Shown one piece after another: positions 33,398 through 43,899 of a stretch of DNA of 64,000 nt (position 1 is the stretch's first letter; each line of letters opens with the position of its first letter). The position numbers and the translations under genes are program-made. The notes beneath the pieces were generated by a model. It worked only from the letters and a program-made list of their open reading frames with translations, did no database searches and was not told the DNA's origin. The stretch lies in the NCBI RefSeq assembly GCF_023509475.1, contig NZ_JAKSDZ010000001.1, positions 62,001-126,000 of the forward strand, read 5' to 3'. Source of the DNA: Aestuariirhabdus haliotis. GTDB taxonomy: Bacteria > Pseudomonadota > Gammaproteobacteria > Pseudomonadales > Aestuariirhabdaceae.

Positions 33398-35400
33398 CAG
33401 TCGACCGACAACAGTTCCTCGGACAGGCTGACCAGATTGTCGGCAGTGAAACCAAATTCACGGAACAGATCTGCTGCGGGAGCCGACTCACCAAAGCTGG
33501 TCATGCCCAGCACTCGACCATCGAGGCCTACATACTTGTACCAGAAGTCCGCATGACCCGCTTCGATCGCAACCCGTGAAGACACTTCCAGAGGCAGTAC
33601 AGAGAGTTTGTACTCGGCATCCTGTTCATCGAAACGTTCGGTACAGGGCATCGATACCACTCGCACCTTGGCACCTTTGGCACGGAGCTGTTCGGCACCG
33701 GCTAACGCCAGTGAGACCTCGGAGCCGGTCGCGATCAGAATCAGTTCCGGTGTGCCTTCACAGTCGCTGAGGATATAGCCCCCGCGCTCCACGTTCGCCA
33801 GCTGAGCGGCATCACGAGGCTGGTGAGGCAGGTTCTGACGGGAAAAGATCAGCGCGGAAGGACCATCGGCCCGCTCCACGGCGCTCTTCCAGGCAACAGC
33901 GGATTCGACGGTGTCGCAGGGGCGCCAGGTATTCATGTTCGGCGTGGTGCGCAGGCTGGTCAGCTGCTCGATGGGCTGGTGCGTCGGGCCATCTTCGCCG
34001 AGACCAATGGAGTCGTGGGTAAAGACAAAGATGCTGCGCTGTTTCATCAACGCCGCCATGCGTACCGCATTGCGAGCGTATTCCATAAAGATCAGGAAGG
34101 TAGCGCCATAAGGTACAAAGCCACCGTGCAGCGCGATGCCGTTCATGATCGCACTCATGCCAAACTCACGGACCCCGTAAAACAGGTAGTTACCGCTGGC
34201 ATCCTTGCTCTCGATGCCCTTGCAACCGCTCCACAGCGTCAGGTTGGAACCGGCCAGGTCGGCGGAACCGCCCAGCAGCTCGGGCAACAGGGGACCAAAG
34301 GCATTCAGGGTATTCTGCGAGGCTTTCCGGCTGGCGATGGTGGCGCCTTCTTGCTGGCACTGCTCAATATAGGACTGAGCCTTGGCCGAGAAATCGGCGG
34401 GTAGATCGCCTTTGCTACGGCGCAGGAATTCACTGGCCAGCTCGGGATAAGCGCTTTGATAAGCGGCAAAGGCCTCATTCCACTGCGCTTCACGCTCCGC
34501 ACCGGCTTGACGAGCATTCCACTGTTCATAAAGATCGGCCGGCACTTCAAAGGGGCCGTGCTGCCAGCCCAGACGTTCGCGGGTCAGGGCGATCTCATCG
34601 TCACCCAGAGGAGCACCGTGGCAATCCTCTTTACCTTCCTTGTTAGGCGAACCAAAGCCAATAACGGTTTTGCAGCAGATCAGGGTCGGCTGGTCGGTAT
34701 TTCCCTTGGCCTGTTCAACCGCTGCTGCAATGGCGTCGGCGTCATGACCATCCACCGCTGGAATGACCTGCCAACCATAAGATTCGAAGCGCTTCGGCGT
34801 ATCGTCGGTAAACCAGCCCTCGACTTCACCATCGATCGAGATGCCGTTGTCGTCGTAGAACGCAATCAGTTTGCCCAGACCAAGGGTACCGGCCAGGGAG
34901 CAGACTTCGTGGGAAATGCCTTCCATCAGGCAACCATCACCCAGGAACACATAGGTGTTGTGGTCAACAATACTGTGGCCTTCACGGTTGAATTGAGCGG
35001 CCAGCGCTTTTTCCGCGATCGCCATACCCACACCATTGGCAATACCCTGACCCAGAGGGCCGGTGGTGGTCTCAATGCCTGGTGCATAACCATATTCCGG
35101 ATGTCCGGCGGTTTTGGAGTGTAGCTGACGGAAATTCTTCAGGTCGTCGATGCTGAGGTCATACCCGGTCAGATGGAGCAACGAGTAGATCAGCATGGAG
35201 CCATGCCCATTGGAGAGCACGAAACGGTCTCGGTTGGCCCAGTCTGGATTCGCCGGATTGTGCTGCAGGTAATCACCCCACAGGACTTCAGCGATATCGG
35301 CCATGCCCATAGGGGCTCCGGGGTGTCCACTTTTGGCTTTTTGCACGGCATCCATGCTTAAAGCACGGATGGCATTGGCTCGCAGGCGACGGGAAGACAT
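33397..35400 (-). CDS. tkt: transketolase
   Basis: A 667-residue thiamine-diphosphate enzyme of the pentose phosphate pathway. Recognisable parts are [33 protein letters not shown], the TPP-binding [18 protein letters not shown], and [21 protein letters not shown] near the C-terminus. ATG 35400 has AGGAG 10 bases upstream; the frame upstream lacks a site. It is the first gene of the tkt-epd-pgk-fba operon, so transketolase feeds erythrose 4-phosphate to Epd and triose phosphates to the rest. Its promoter region is shared with the SahR-like gene. Confidence 0.97.
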   Translation of the reverse strand: MSSRRLRANAIRALSMDAVQKAKSGHPGAPMGMADIAEVLWGDYLQHNPANPDWANRDRFVLSNGHGSMLIYSLLHLTGYDLSIDDLKNFRQLHSKTAGHPEYGYAPGIETTTGPLGQGIANGVGMAIAEKALAAQFNREGHSIVDHNTYVFLGDGCLMEGISHEVCSLAGTLGLGKLIAFYDDNGISIDGEVEGWFTDDTPKRFESYGWQVIPAVDGHDADAIAAAVEQAKGNTDQPTLICCKTVIGFGSPNKEGKEDCHGAPLGDDEIALTRERLGWQHGPFEVPADLYEQWNARQAGAEREAQWNEAFAAYQSAYPELASEFLRRSKGDLPADFSAKAQSYIEQCQQEGATIASRKASQNTLNAFGPLLPELLGGSADLAGSNLTLWSGCKGIESKDASGNYLFYGVREFGMSAIMNGIALHGGFVPYGATFLIFMEYARNAVRMAALMKQRSIFVFTHDSIGLGEDGPTHQPIEQLTSLRTTPNMNTWRPCDTVESAVAWKSAVERADGPSALIFSRQNLPHQPRDAAQLANVERGGYILSDCEGTPELILIATGSEVSLALAGAEQLRAKGAKVRVVSMPCTERFDEQDAEYKLSVLPLEVSSRVAIEAGHADFWYKYVGLDGRVLGMTSFGESAPAADLFREFGFTADNLVSLSEELLSVD

Positions 35401-35496
35401 AAAGGGTAGGCTCCTGTAAGGAATGGGAGGTAGAACCATAGGGAAAATTGGGGCGGTATTTTCCCCTTTATTGCAGGCGGCAGCAATGAATTGAAC

Positions 35497-35519
35497 AAAA
35501 AAATAGCAGCTTTACTGCT
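35497..35519 (-). promoter_or_regulatory. terminator-like hairpin in the tkt leader
   Basis: On the minus strand AGCAG and CTGCT form a 5-bp stem with a 5-base loop, followed by ATTTTTTT. It lies about 95 bases upstream of tkt. It could be a leader attenuator, or a short stem by chance in an A/T-rich region. Confidence 0.3.
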
Positions 35520-35559
35520 CTTCATCAGCTTAGTGTCCTGATAATCATCGGGCTTAAGG

Positions 35560-35583
35560 CTATATCAAAATATTTTGATATAG
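35560..35583. promoter_or_regulatory. 24-bp perfect palindrome, probable SahR operator
   Basis: Two 12-base arms (left CTATATCAAAAT, right ATTTTGATATAG) are exactly complementary with no gap. It lies 39 bases before the ArsR-methyltransferase gene. It contains TTGATA on both strands, so it may cover -35 elements for both directions. AT-rich palindromes are usual for ArsR-type dimers, and SahR-type regulators control metK/ahcY/metF operons. The gene content makes autoregulation of this operon the simplest reading. Confidence 0.8.
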
Positions 35584-35622
35584 ATATTGCTCGATTCTAA
35601 GTCCGCTGCTATTCTTCGCTCC

Positions 35623-36636
35623 ATGCTAGCCTGCCCCACCAAAAACGATCCATCACTCGACCCCTTTGCTCCCCTCGCCCAGCTTTGCAAAGCGAGCTCG
35701 GACCCATTACGCCTGCAAATTTTGCGCGTATTGCAGAGCAATTCGTTTGGTGTGCTGGAGCTGTGCTCGATCTTCGATGTCAAGCAATCGGGAATGAGCC
35801 ACCACCTTAAGGTGCTGGCCAACGCTGGTCTGGTAGATACCCGGCGCGAAGGCAACTCGATCTTTTACCGCCGCGCACTGACCAGCCCAGACCAGTTGGG
35901 GAATGAACTGCGAGCGGCTCTATTCAAGAGTCTCGATGCCGTTGAGCTAAGCCCCCAAACCCGCGATCAGGTACAGGCGATTCATCTACTGCGTTCACAA
36001 AGTTCACGTGAGTTCTTTGCCCGCCACGCGGAGCAGTTTCGCCAGCAACAGGAATTGATTGCCGATTATTCTCAATATGCCGGTAGTGCTCGCGACCTGC
36101 TGCTGGGAGATGACCTGAACGAAGCCGCAACCGCCATTGAGATCGGCCCTGGTGAAGGCGCTTTCCTGGCTGAACTCAGCCCCCGCTTCCACCAGATCTA
36201 TGCCATCGATAATGCCCGGCCGATGCTGGATCAAGCCCAGGCGTTTGCCCAGCAGGCGAACTTAAACAATATCGAATTTATTCTGGGGACCACCGCAGAC
36301 GCTTTGAAAGGGAATCTGCGGGTCGATGCCATCGTGATCAATATGGTGCTCCACCATGTGGCCTCCCCGGCAGAGTTAATTGAAGATGCGGCTACACTGC
36401 TTAAACCCGGTGGCCGATTAGTAATTACCGATCTCTGCTCTCACGACCAGAACTGGGTGCGTGAGGCCTGCGGCGATCTGTGGCTCGGTTTCGAGCCCGA
36501 AGAATTTACCGGTTGGGCGCAGCGCGCCGGGCTGGTTGCCGGTGACAGCCTCTATCAGGGGCAGCGCAACGGTTTTCAGCTACAGGTGCGCCGATTCAAC
36601 AAACCCGCACCGCTTTATCAACAGCAAACTGCCTAG
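35623..36636 (+). CDS. sahR: ArsR-family regulator fused to SAM-dependent methyltransferase domain, SahR-like
   Basis: A 337-residue protein. The N-terminal winged helix (about 18-85) has the ArsR pattern: LAQLCKASSDPLRLQILRVL, SVK-type recognition helix FDVKQSGMSHHLKVLANAGL and REGNSIFYRR. The C-terminal part (about 140-300) is a class I methyltransferase fold with motif I AIEIGPGEGAFL and a later LKPGGRLVITD. SahR regulators sense S-adenosylhomocysteine and control methionine-cycle genes. A methyltransferase fold could bind SAM or SAH as effector. The gene is directly followed by metK (15-base gap), then ahcY and metF. ATG 35623 has no clear ribosome site and the leader may be very short. 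Confidence 0.82.
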   Translation: MLACPTKNDPSLDPFAPLAQLCKASSDPLRLQILRVLQSNSFGVLELCSIFDVKQSGMSHHLKVLANAGLVDTRREGNSIFYRRALTSPDQLGNELRAALFKSLDAVELSPQTRDQVQAIHLLRSQSSREFFARHAEQFRQQQELIADYSQYAGSARDLLLGDDLNEAATAIEIGPGEGAFLAELSPRFHQIYAIDNARPMLDQAQAFAQQANLNNIEFILGTTADALKGNLRVDAIVINMVLHHVASPAELIEDAATLLKPGGRLVITDLCSHDQNWVREACGDLWLGFEPEEFTGWAQRAGLVAGDSLYQGQRNGFQLQVRRFNKPAPLYQQQTA

Positions 36637-36651
36637 ATACAGGACAACGCA

Positions 36652-37806
36652 ATGAGCGAATATTCCCTTTTTACTTCCGAATCGGTTTCTGAAGGCCATC
36701 CCGATAAAATGGCCGACCAGATCTCCGATGCCATTCTCGATGCCATCATCAAAGATGACCCCCACGCACGTGTAGCGGTCGAAACTCTGGTCAAAACCGG
36801 CATGGCGGTCGTGGCAGGTGAAGTACGCACCTCGACCTATGTCGACCTGGAAGATGTCGTGCGCGATGTCATTCTCGATATCGGCTATACCAGCTCCGAC
36901 GTCGGTTTCGATGGCGCATCCTGTGCGGTTCTGAACGCCATCGGCAAGCAGTCCCACGACATCGCCATAGGCGTCGACGAAGGGGATAGTAAAGATCTCG
37001 GTGCCGGTGATCAGGGCCTGATGTTTGGTTATGCTACCAACGAAACTGACGTGCTGATGCCAGCCCCCATTTTCTATTCGCACCGCCTGGTTGAGCGTCA
37101 GGCTCAGCTACGCAAAAAGGGTGTATTGCCCTGGTTAAGACCCGACGCCAAGAGCCAGGTCACCCTGCGTTACGATGCAGGCAAACCGGTTGCCATTGAA
37201 GCCGTTGTCCTGTCTACCCAGCACGATGCCGATATCAAGCAGGAAGATCTGCGCGAAGCCGTGCTGGAAGAGATCATCAAGCCGGTATTACCGGCCGAAT
37301 GGCTGCACAAGGACACCCAGTTCCACATCAACCCCACCGGTCAGTTCATCATCGGTGGTCCGGTTGGCGACTGTGGTCTTACCGGGCGCAAGATTATCGT
37401 CGATACCTACGGCGGCGCCGCTCGTCACGGTGGTGGGGCGTTTTCTGGCAAGGATCCATCCAAGGTTGACCGTAGTGCTGCCTATGCCGGTCGTTACGTG
37501 GCCAAAAATATTGTCGCCGCAGGCCTGGCCGATCGTTGCGAGATTCAGGTCTCTTATGCCATCGGCGTCGCCGAGCCAACCTCAATTGCCATCAACACCT
37601 TTGGTACCGGCAAGCTGACCGATGAGGCGATCAGCACCCTGGTTCGAGAGCACTTCGACCTGCGCCCTCAGGGCCTGATAGACATGCTCGATCTGCGCCG
37701 TCCGATCTATCGCCCAACCGCGGCCTACGGTCACTTTGGTCGTGAAGGCGAGAACTTCACCTGGGAAAACACCGACAAAGCTGCCGAGCTTGCCAAGGCC
37801 CTTTAA
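36652..37806 (+). CDS. metK: S-adenosylmethionine synthetase
   Basis: A 384-residue enzyme that makes SAM from methionine and ATP. The signatures are [19 protein letters not shown] at the N-terminus, [13 protein letters not shown], the [19 protein letters not shown] loop and FNRNG-like C-terminal parts. The length is typical. It lies 15 bases after the SahR-like gene and 60 bases before ahcY, which places SAM synthesis and SAH recycling on one transcript. Confidence 0.98.
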   Translation: MSEYSLFTSESVSEGHPDKMADQISDAILDAIIKDDPHARVAVETLVKTGMAVVAGEVRTSTYVDLEDVVRDVILDIGYTSSDVGFDGASCAVLNAIGKQSHDIAIGVDEGDSKDLGAGDQGLMFGYATNETDVLMPAPIFYSHRLVERQAQLRKKGVLPWLRPDAKSQVTLRYDAGKPVAIEAVVLSTQHDADIKQEDLREAVLEEIIKPVLPAEWLHKDTQFHINPTGQFIIGGPVGDCGLTGRKIIVDTYGGAARHGGGAFSGKDPSKVDRSAAYAGRYVAKNIVAAGLADRCEIQVSYAIGVAEPTSIAINTFGTGKLTDEAISTLVREHFDLRPQGLIDMLDLRRPIYRPTAAYGHFGREGENFTWENTDKAAELAKAL

Positions 37807-37866
37807 TACTCTCTTTTTTCAGCCGGTCGCCCTGGTGGCCGCTGCGCTCAACACAGGAGTTATTCC

Positions 37867-39240
<1,374 letters not shown>

Positions 39241-39309
39241 AAATTGATGTCAGAGGCGGTAGCTTGGCTACTGCCTACTGCCGCAAAACCGCGTATAAAA
39301 GACCATAGA

Positions 39310-40173
39310 ATGAATACACAAAACCGTTTTAGTAAGCGCTACAGCTTTGAGTTTTTCCCTACCAAGACCGAAGCCGGAGCGGAAAAGCTGCTTGCCACAG
39401 CCCAGCAACTGGCCCGCTATGAACCCGATTTCTTTTCGGTCACCTATGGTGCCGGGGGGTCCACTCGCGATCGTACCATCGACGCCGTAATCGGTACCCA
39501 AACCGCGACGGGAGTACCTACGGCGCCTCACCTTTCCTGCGTGGGCGACAACAAGCAGGAAATCATCGAGCTGCTGGATCACTACAAGGCGAATAATATT
39601 AACCGTATTGTTGCGCTGCGAGGCGACCTGCCTTCCGGTATGGGCTTGTCCAGCAGCGAGCTGCGCTACGCCAACGAACTCGTGAGCCTGATTCGCGAAC
39701 ACAGTGGTGACCATTTTGAAATCGAAGTGGCTGCCTATCCTGAGATGCATCCGCAAGCTGCCAATTTCAAACAGGATCTACTCAATTTCAAACGCAAAGT
39801 CGAAGCAGGCGCCGACGCGGCCATTACCCAGTACTTTTTCAGCGCCGATAGCTACTTCCACTTTGTCGATCGCTGCGAATCTCTTGGTATCAATATCCCC
39901 ATCATGCCGGGCATCATGCCAATCACCAACTACTCCAAGCTGTCCCGATTCTCCGAGTCTTGCGGCGCCGAAATTCCTCGCTGGGTTCGTAAACAACTGG
40001 AAGCCTACGGCGACGATATCGACTCCATACAGAGGTTCGGAGAAGAGGTGGTAACGCGCATGTGCGAACGACTGTTGCAAGGCGGCGCACCCGGTCTGCA
40101 CTTTTATACCCTTAACCAGGCCGCTCCCAGCCTGGCTATCTGGGAAAACCTGAAGCTTGGCGAACGCCGCTAA
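39310..40173 (+). CDS. metF: methylenetetrahydrofolate reductase
   Basis: A 287-residue flavoenzyme that reduces 5,10-methylene-THF to 5-methyl-THF for methionine synthesis. Motifs are YSFEFFPTKTEAGAEKL, SVTYGAGGSTRDRT, the NNINRIVALRGDLP region, AAYPEMHPQA and IPIMPGIMPITNYSKL. ATG 39310 matches the family start; the 22-codon upstream extension is not conserved. It is the last gene of the sahR-metK-ahcY-metF operon and is followed by a hairpin. Confidence 0.97.
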   Translation: MNTQNRFSKRYSFEFFPTKTEAGAEKLLATAQQLARYEPDFFSVTYGAGGSTRDRTIDAVIGTQTATGVPTAPHLSCVGDNKQEIIELLDHYKANNINRIVALRGDLPSGMGLSSSELRYANELVSLIREHSGDHFEIEVAAYPEMHPQAANFKQDLLNFKRKVEAGADAAITQYFFSADSYFHFVDRCESLGINIPIMPGIMPITNYSKLSRFSESCGAEIPRWVRKQLEAYGDDIDSIQRFGEEVVTRMCERLLQGGAPGLHFYTLNQAAPSLAIWENLKLGERR

Positions 40174-40178
40174 CCATA

Positions 40179-40206
40179 TTGACCGGCTTCCTTCAGGGCC
40201 GGTCAA
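40179..40206 (+). terminator. hairpin at the end of the metF operon
   Basis: TTGACCGGC and GCCGGTCAA form a perfect 9-bp stem with a 10-base loop just six bases past the metF stop. No T-run follows, so it may act with Rho or as a 3' stabiliser. Confidence 0.5.
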
Positions 40207-40223
40207 CCTCACCCCAGACAAGC

Positions 40224-40238
40224 TGTGACTTTGTCACA
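40224..40238. promoter_or_regulatory. inverted repeat upstream of the cytochrome c' gene
   Basis: TGTGAC-TTT-GTCACA is a perfect 15-base inverted repeat. It is centred about 41 bases before the start predicted from a TATACT box at 40260-40265, the place used by class II activators. The half-site spacing is N5, one short of CRP sites, so the binding factor is uncertain. Confidence 0.4.
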
Positions 40239-40340
40239 TTCCCTGTTGCTCGATCCGACTATACTTTTGCGGTCGGGACATGCCATGCAAAGGACGTATT
40301 CCCCGACACCTTTTTATGACGACAACCGGAGTGTACGCCT

Positions 40341-40787
40341 ATGAAACCTCGTTCCCTTCTGCTCAGCTTCTGCGCTGCCAGTATCCTGACCACCCCCATC
40401 ACCACGCAAGCGGATGAGACGAACCCCAACATCGTTCACCGCCAGGGCATCTACAAAATTGCTGGCGGGCATATGACGTCGCTCAAATCCATACTGGCGC
40501 TGGGTTTTGAAGCCCCGGCCGATGTCAGTTTCCATGCCCAGGGCATTATGGATGCCTTCTCTCATATGGGTAATTCCTTCCCTCCGGGCTCTGACAAGGG
40601 ACAAACCCGTGCTCGTAAGGAGATCTGGGAGGATATGGATACCTTTAAACAGCGCGGTAAAGATGCCTATGCTGCGGCGCAAGCCCTCAGAGATTCGGCC
40701 GGTGACCGCTCAGCCGAATTAGGCGCCTTTAAAAAAATGGCCAAGGCCTGTAAAGCCTGTCACGACGATTTCCGGAAGAAAAAATAA
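40341..40787 (+). CDS. cytochrome c' (exported c-type cytochrome)
   Basis: A 148-residue periplasmic four-helix cytochrome of the c' family. The signal peptide is cleaved near residue 25 (TTQA-DE). The C-terminal heme site is KACKACHDDFRKK, with the CxxCH motif near the end as the family requires. Cytochromes c' bind NO and other gases at a five-coordinate heme. The ribosome site CCGGAG is 9-11 bases upstream. A cytochrome b561 gene follows 66 bases later, suggesting an electron donor pair. Confidence 0.92.
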   Translation: MKPRSLLLSFCAASILTTPITTQADETNPNIVHRQGIYKIAGGHMTSLKSILALGFEAPADVSFHAQGIMDAFSHMGNSFPPGSDKGQTRARKEIWEDMDTFKQRGKDAYAAAQALRDSAGDRSAELGAFKKMAKACKACHDDFRKKK

Positions 40788-40853
40788 CGCTGTTGATCCA
40801 AACTCGCGGTGGCCTAATCGCCGCCTCTTGCGCTAATACTTGAGAATCTGGCT

Positions 40854-41525
40854 ATGACACCTGATGTGCCCACCTGGGATCTGCCCACTCGCCTGTTCCA
40901 CTGGCTGCTGGTGATTCTGATCGCCAATGCCTGGGTCACCTGGAAATGGGGCGACATCAATATGCTCTGGCATATGTGGAATGGCTACTCATTACTGACG
41001 CTGATTGTATTCAGACTGCTCTGGGGCATCTGGGGCAGTAGTACGGCTCGCTTTACCCAGTTTATTCGCGGTCCAAAACAGATCATTGCTTATCTTAAAC
41101 GGAGCTTTCAGCGTGAACATCCCCGGTATCTGGGTCATAACCCGGCCGGGGCATTATCCGTCGTCCTGCTTTTGAGCCTGGTCGGTATCCAGGGCAGTTT
41201 CGGTCTCTTCACCAGTGACGATATTCTGGTTGAAGGCCCCCTCGCCTATCTGGTCAGTACGGAAGTTCAAGAGTGGTTAGCCGGCTGGCATCGACAAGGC
41301 TTTTACATCATTTTAGCCGTCGTCGGTTTGCACATACTAGCGGTCCTTGGTCATCTATTACTGGCCAGGGACAACCTGGTCCGCCCGATGATCAACGGTA
41401 AAAAGTCCCCTTCCCAGGTGCCAGATGGCGAAATGGCTCAGATCGCACCGCTCTGGTTGGCGGCACTGACACTGACACTAGCCGCCGGGCTCGTTTGGCT
41501 AGGCGTGAATATCTGGACCTGGTGA
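40854..41525 (+). CDS. cytochrome b561-family diheme membrane protein
   Basis: A 223-residue membrane protein of the bacterial b561/Ni-hydrogenase cytochrome b group. It has about five hydrophobic helices, with histidines in WDLPTRLFHWLL, MLWHMWNGY, WHRQGFY and VGLHILAVLGHLL that can hold two hemes. It carries electrons between quinol and a periplasmic acceptor. Its position directly after cytochrome c' makes that protein the likely partner. The length of about 220 residues fits the family. Confidence 0.92.
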   Translation: MTPDVPTWDLPTRLFHWLLVILIANAWVTWKWGDINMLWHMWNGYSLLTLIVFRLLWGIWGSSTARFTQFIRGPKQIIAYLKRSFQREHPRYLGHNPAGALSVVLLLSLVGIQGSFGLFTSDDILVEGPLAYLVSTEVQEWLAGWHRQGFYIILAVVGLHILAVLGHLLLARDNLVRPMINGKKSPSQVPDGEMAQIAPLWLAALTLTLAAGLVWLGVNIWTW

Positions 41526-41583
41526 CTCCCGGCACTGGCAGGCTCGTGTTATGCTCGCGGCAACTCTGGCAGCACCATCCACT

Positions 41584-42309
41584 ATGAGAAATCCACGCAT
41601 CTACCTACCTCAACCCCTTAGCGTTGAGTCCGAACTGCAATTGAACGACGAGGCCGCCAATCATGTCGCCCGCGTCCTGCGCATGAAATCCGGCGATCCT
41701 CTGGTTCTGTTCAATGGCGAGGGAAACAGCTACCAGGCCCGTGTTGTCAACGTGGACAAACGCCGGGTCAGGGTAACGATCGAAAACCTGCTGGCATCAA
41801 CCGCCGACGGCAACTTGAAAATCATGCTCGGGCAGACACTATCGAGAGGTGATCGCATGGACTGGGCGATCCAGAAAGCCACGGAAATGGGCGTTACCGA
41901 CATTCAACCCCTGTTCAGCGAACGCTGTGAAGTTAAACTCAATGCCGAGCGGGCCAGCAAACGGGTCGCGCACTGGCAACAGGTTGCCATTAGTGCCTGT
42001 GAGCAATGCGGACGAAACCGGGTACCTCGAATAGGTAGCCCGCAAGCGATTGAAAACTGGATCGACGATCAGGATTCCGACCTTAAACTGGTGCTGCACC
42101 ATCGCACCGATCAAGCACTGGATTCTCACCGCAAACCCGACTCGGTCTCGCTCCTTATAGGTCCTGAAGGCGGCTTGACCCAGCCCGAGATCGAGCGAGC
42201 TCAGGCAGCTGGATTCCAGGCCACAGCGCTCGGTCCCAGAGTGCTTCGTACCGAGACGGCACCGATCGCAGCGCTCAGCTTAATCCAGTATCTTTGGGGT
42301 GATATTTAA
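41584..42309 (+). CDS. rsmE: 16S rRNA m3U1498 methyltransferase
   Basis: A 241-residue SPOUT methyltransferase acting on U1498 of 16S rRNA. The N-terminal PUA-like part includes NHVARVLRMKSGDPLVLFNG. The knotted C-terminal domain has LSRGDRMDWAIQKATEMGV, LLIGPEGGLTQPEIE and ALGPRVLRTETA. ATG 41584 matches family starts; the frame opens 11 codons earlier without support. In Pseudomonas, rsmE also lies beyond the chp cluster, so the order here is conserved. Confidence 0.96.
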   Translation: MRNPRIYLPQPLSVESELQLNDEAANHVARVLRMKSGDPLVLFNGEGNSYQARVVNVDKRRVRVTIENLLASTADGNLKIMLGQTLSRGDRMDWAIQKATEMGVTDIQPLFSERCEVKLNAERASKRVAHWQQVAISACEQCGRNRVPRIGSPQAIENWIDDQDSDLKLVLHHRTDQALDSHRKPDSVSLLIGPEGGLTQPEIERAQAAGFQATALGPRVLRTETAPIAALSLIQYLWGDI

Positions 42310-42379
42310 CGGTTGCAGGGTAATCTGTCGCCGGGCCTATAGAGACAACTGTCAATCACCAAGGCCCTGACGCTCTAAA

Positions 42380-42835
42380 CTACAGAGCCTGGATGATCAT
42401 CTCTTCGAGTTTGATCAAGTCGGGAATCAAGGCTTCCTCCCCACTGAAATGCACCATGGCCGCTCCGCAGTCGCCTACATCACCGTCCTGTGCAACCGCT
42501 TCCTCAGCACCCACACGCACGGCATGCGGTATGCCTTCTACCACCAGGGCGTAAAAGGGCAAGTTATCGCTGCCACTGGTGCCATTGACGATAACGGTTC
42601 GCTCGGAGGCTCGCTTAGTATCAAATGTCTGCCCGTTGGCGGCTTCGAAGCTGACCAGAGGCACACGCTGATCACGCCAGATAATAGTTCCCAGGAACCA
42701 GTCTGGGCCACCCTCATCGGCTTCTGGTGGCACATAACCAACAAGTTCAGCAATGGTTACGTTGGGCACCAGCAGCTGGCCTTCTCGCAAAGGGATCATT
42801 AGGCCTGCTATGGGTTGATCAGTTGTTTCGCTCAT
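42380..42835 (-). CDS. chpC: CheW-like coupling protein ChpC
   Basis: A 151-residue CheW-domain protein, last gene of the Pil-Chp cluster. The LLVPNVTIAELVGYVPP segment and the WRDQRVPLVSFEAANG loop are typical. In P. aeruginosa, ChpC is a second adaptor between receptors and ChpA. It follows chpB with a 23-base gap. The start has AGGAG about 10 bases upstream. No chpD/chpE follows on this side. Confidence 0.9.
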   Translation of the reverse strand: MSETTDQPIAGLMIPLREGQLLVPNVTIAELVGYVPPEADEGGPDWFLGTIIWRDQRVPLVSFEAANGQTFDTKRASERTVIVNGTSGSDNLPFYALVVEGIPHAVRVGAEEAVAQDGDVGDCGAAMVHFSGEEALIPDLIKLEEMIIQAL

Positions 42836-42858
42836 GTCTCGTTTGCTCCTGTTGAAGG

Positions 42859-43899
42859 CTAACTGGCCTCCAGACTCGCCTCTTGTGCCAGCTTTTCAAC
42901 CAGCTTGGCTGCTAATTCTCTAGGGGTGCCCCGGTAGTTGCAATGCCCGGATTGGCCAATGGCATCGGGCATCGTACTACTGGCACAGCTGCTGGATTCC
43001 TGAGCCCAGACCGACGCCCCGGCACGGCCATATTCCAGACTGGCTTCGACCCCGTCTTCGCCCATGCCGCTAAAAACAATGGCGCCACTCGAGCTGCCAA
43101 AGCGTTTTAACACGCTGGTCATAACCTGGCCGATGTTTGGCTGGTAGGGACCTAACCAGTGCTTACCGGTCGCTTCCAGGCGCCCCGAGGCGTTAAAGCG
43201 AATTTCCTGCTCAACGGGTATCAGTAGTACCTCGCCATAACTGAGTTGGGAATTCTGTTTCGCTTTAATCACATCAAAACTGCTGTGCCGCCCCACTGTA
43301 TCGGCCAGCACCTGCTGAAAACCGGCATCAATATGCTGGGCATAAACAAAAGCCACGGGCAATCCCGCGGGCAAGGCATCAAGGAACTCTTTCACGACAC
43401 CGGGGCCGCCCAAAGACGCTCCTAACACCCAAACCCGACTGGGCACCGGGCCGTCTCTGTTAAAGTCTGAAAGCACATCGGGCAAGGGTAATGGCGGCAG
43501 CTCCGGAAAACCGGCTGGTAACGAGGTCTCACCGCTTTCATTACTTGCCCGGGCCAATGCCAGCTGTTGGTTCAGTTTGCTGAGGAAGGTACGACGCCAG
43601 CGTTTGTATTCGTCACTATTGCGCGCTGGAGCCTGACCATCACCGATCAACACCGGCACATCGGCTGCTCCGAGGATCAGATCAAGAAATTCATCGAAGC
43701 GTTCATCCAGGGTTAAATCCACATACCACAAATCAACCGGAGTGCTTAACACACGCCCGGTGAACTGGCTTGGAGAGGTATTCACAGGCACTTCAATTCC
43801 CTCCTCGCTGAGGAGGGAACCGATTAAATGTTGTTGCAGTGCAGTGTCGGCAATCACCCCAATGGATGTGCCCGACTCACTAGTGCTCGGACTGCTCAT
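42859..43899 (-). CDS. chpB: CheB-type methylesterase ChpB
   Basis: A 346-residue protein. The C-terminal methylesterase domain (about 150-335) has the catalytic triad regions: GASLGGPG (Ser), FVYAQHID (His) and FSGMGEDGVEAS (Asp). The N-terminal part (about 12-110) looks like a degenerate receiver: at the phosphorylation site only DLWYVDLTLDERFDE is seen, without the usual DD pair. It would remove methyl groups from PilJ glutamates. Its start overlaps the 3' end of chpA by 20 bases. Confidence 0.92.
   Translation of the reverse strand: MSSPSTSESGTSIGVIADTALQQHLIGSLLSEEGIEVPVNTSPSQFTGRVLSTPVDLWYVDLTLDERFDEFLDLILGAADVPVLIGDGQAPARNSDEYKRWRRTFLSKLNQQLALARASNESGETSLPAGFPELPPLPLPDVLSDFNRDGPVPSRVWVLGASLGGPGVVKEFLDALPAGLPVAFVYAQHIDAGFQQVLADTVGRHSSFDVIKAKQNSQLSYGEVLLIPVEQEIRFNASGRLEATGKHWLGPYQPNIGQVMTSVLKRFGSSSGAIVFSGMGEDGVEASLEYGRAGASVWAQESSSCASSTMPDAIGQSGHCNYRGTPRELAAKLVEKLAQEASLEAS

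Noticed and set aside
37807-37866. Possible SAH riboswitch before ahcY
   Set aside because: The gap is only 60 bases and does not contain the conserved SAH riboswitch core. The operon is better explained by the upstream operator.
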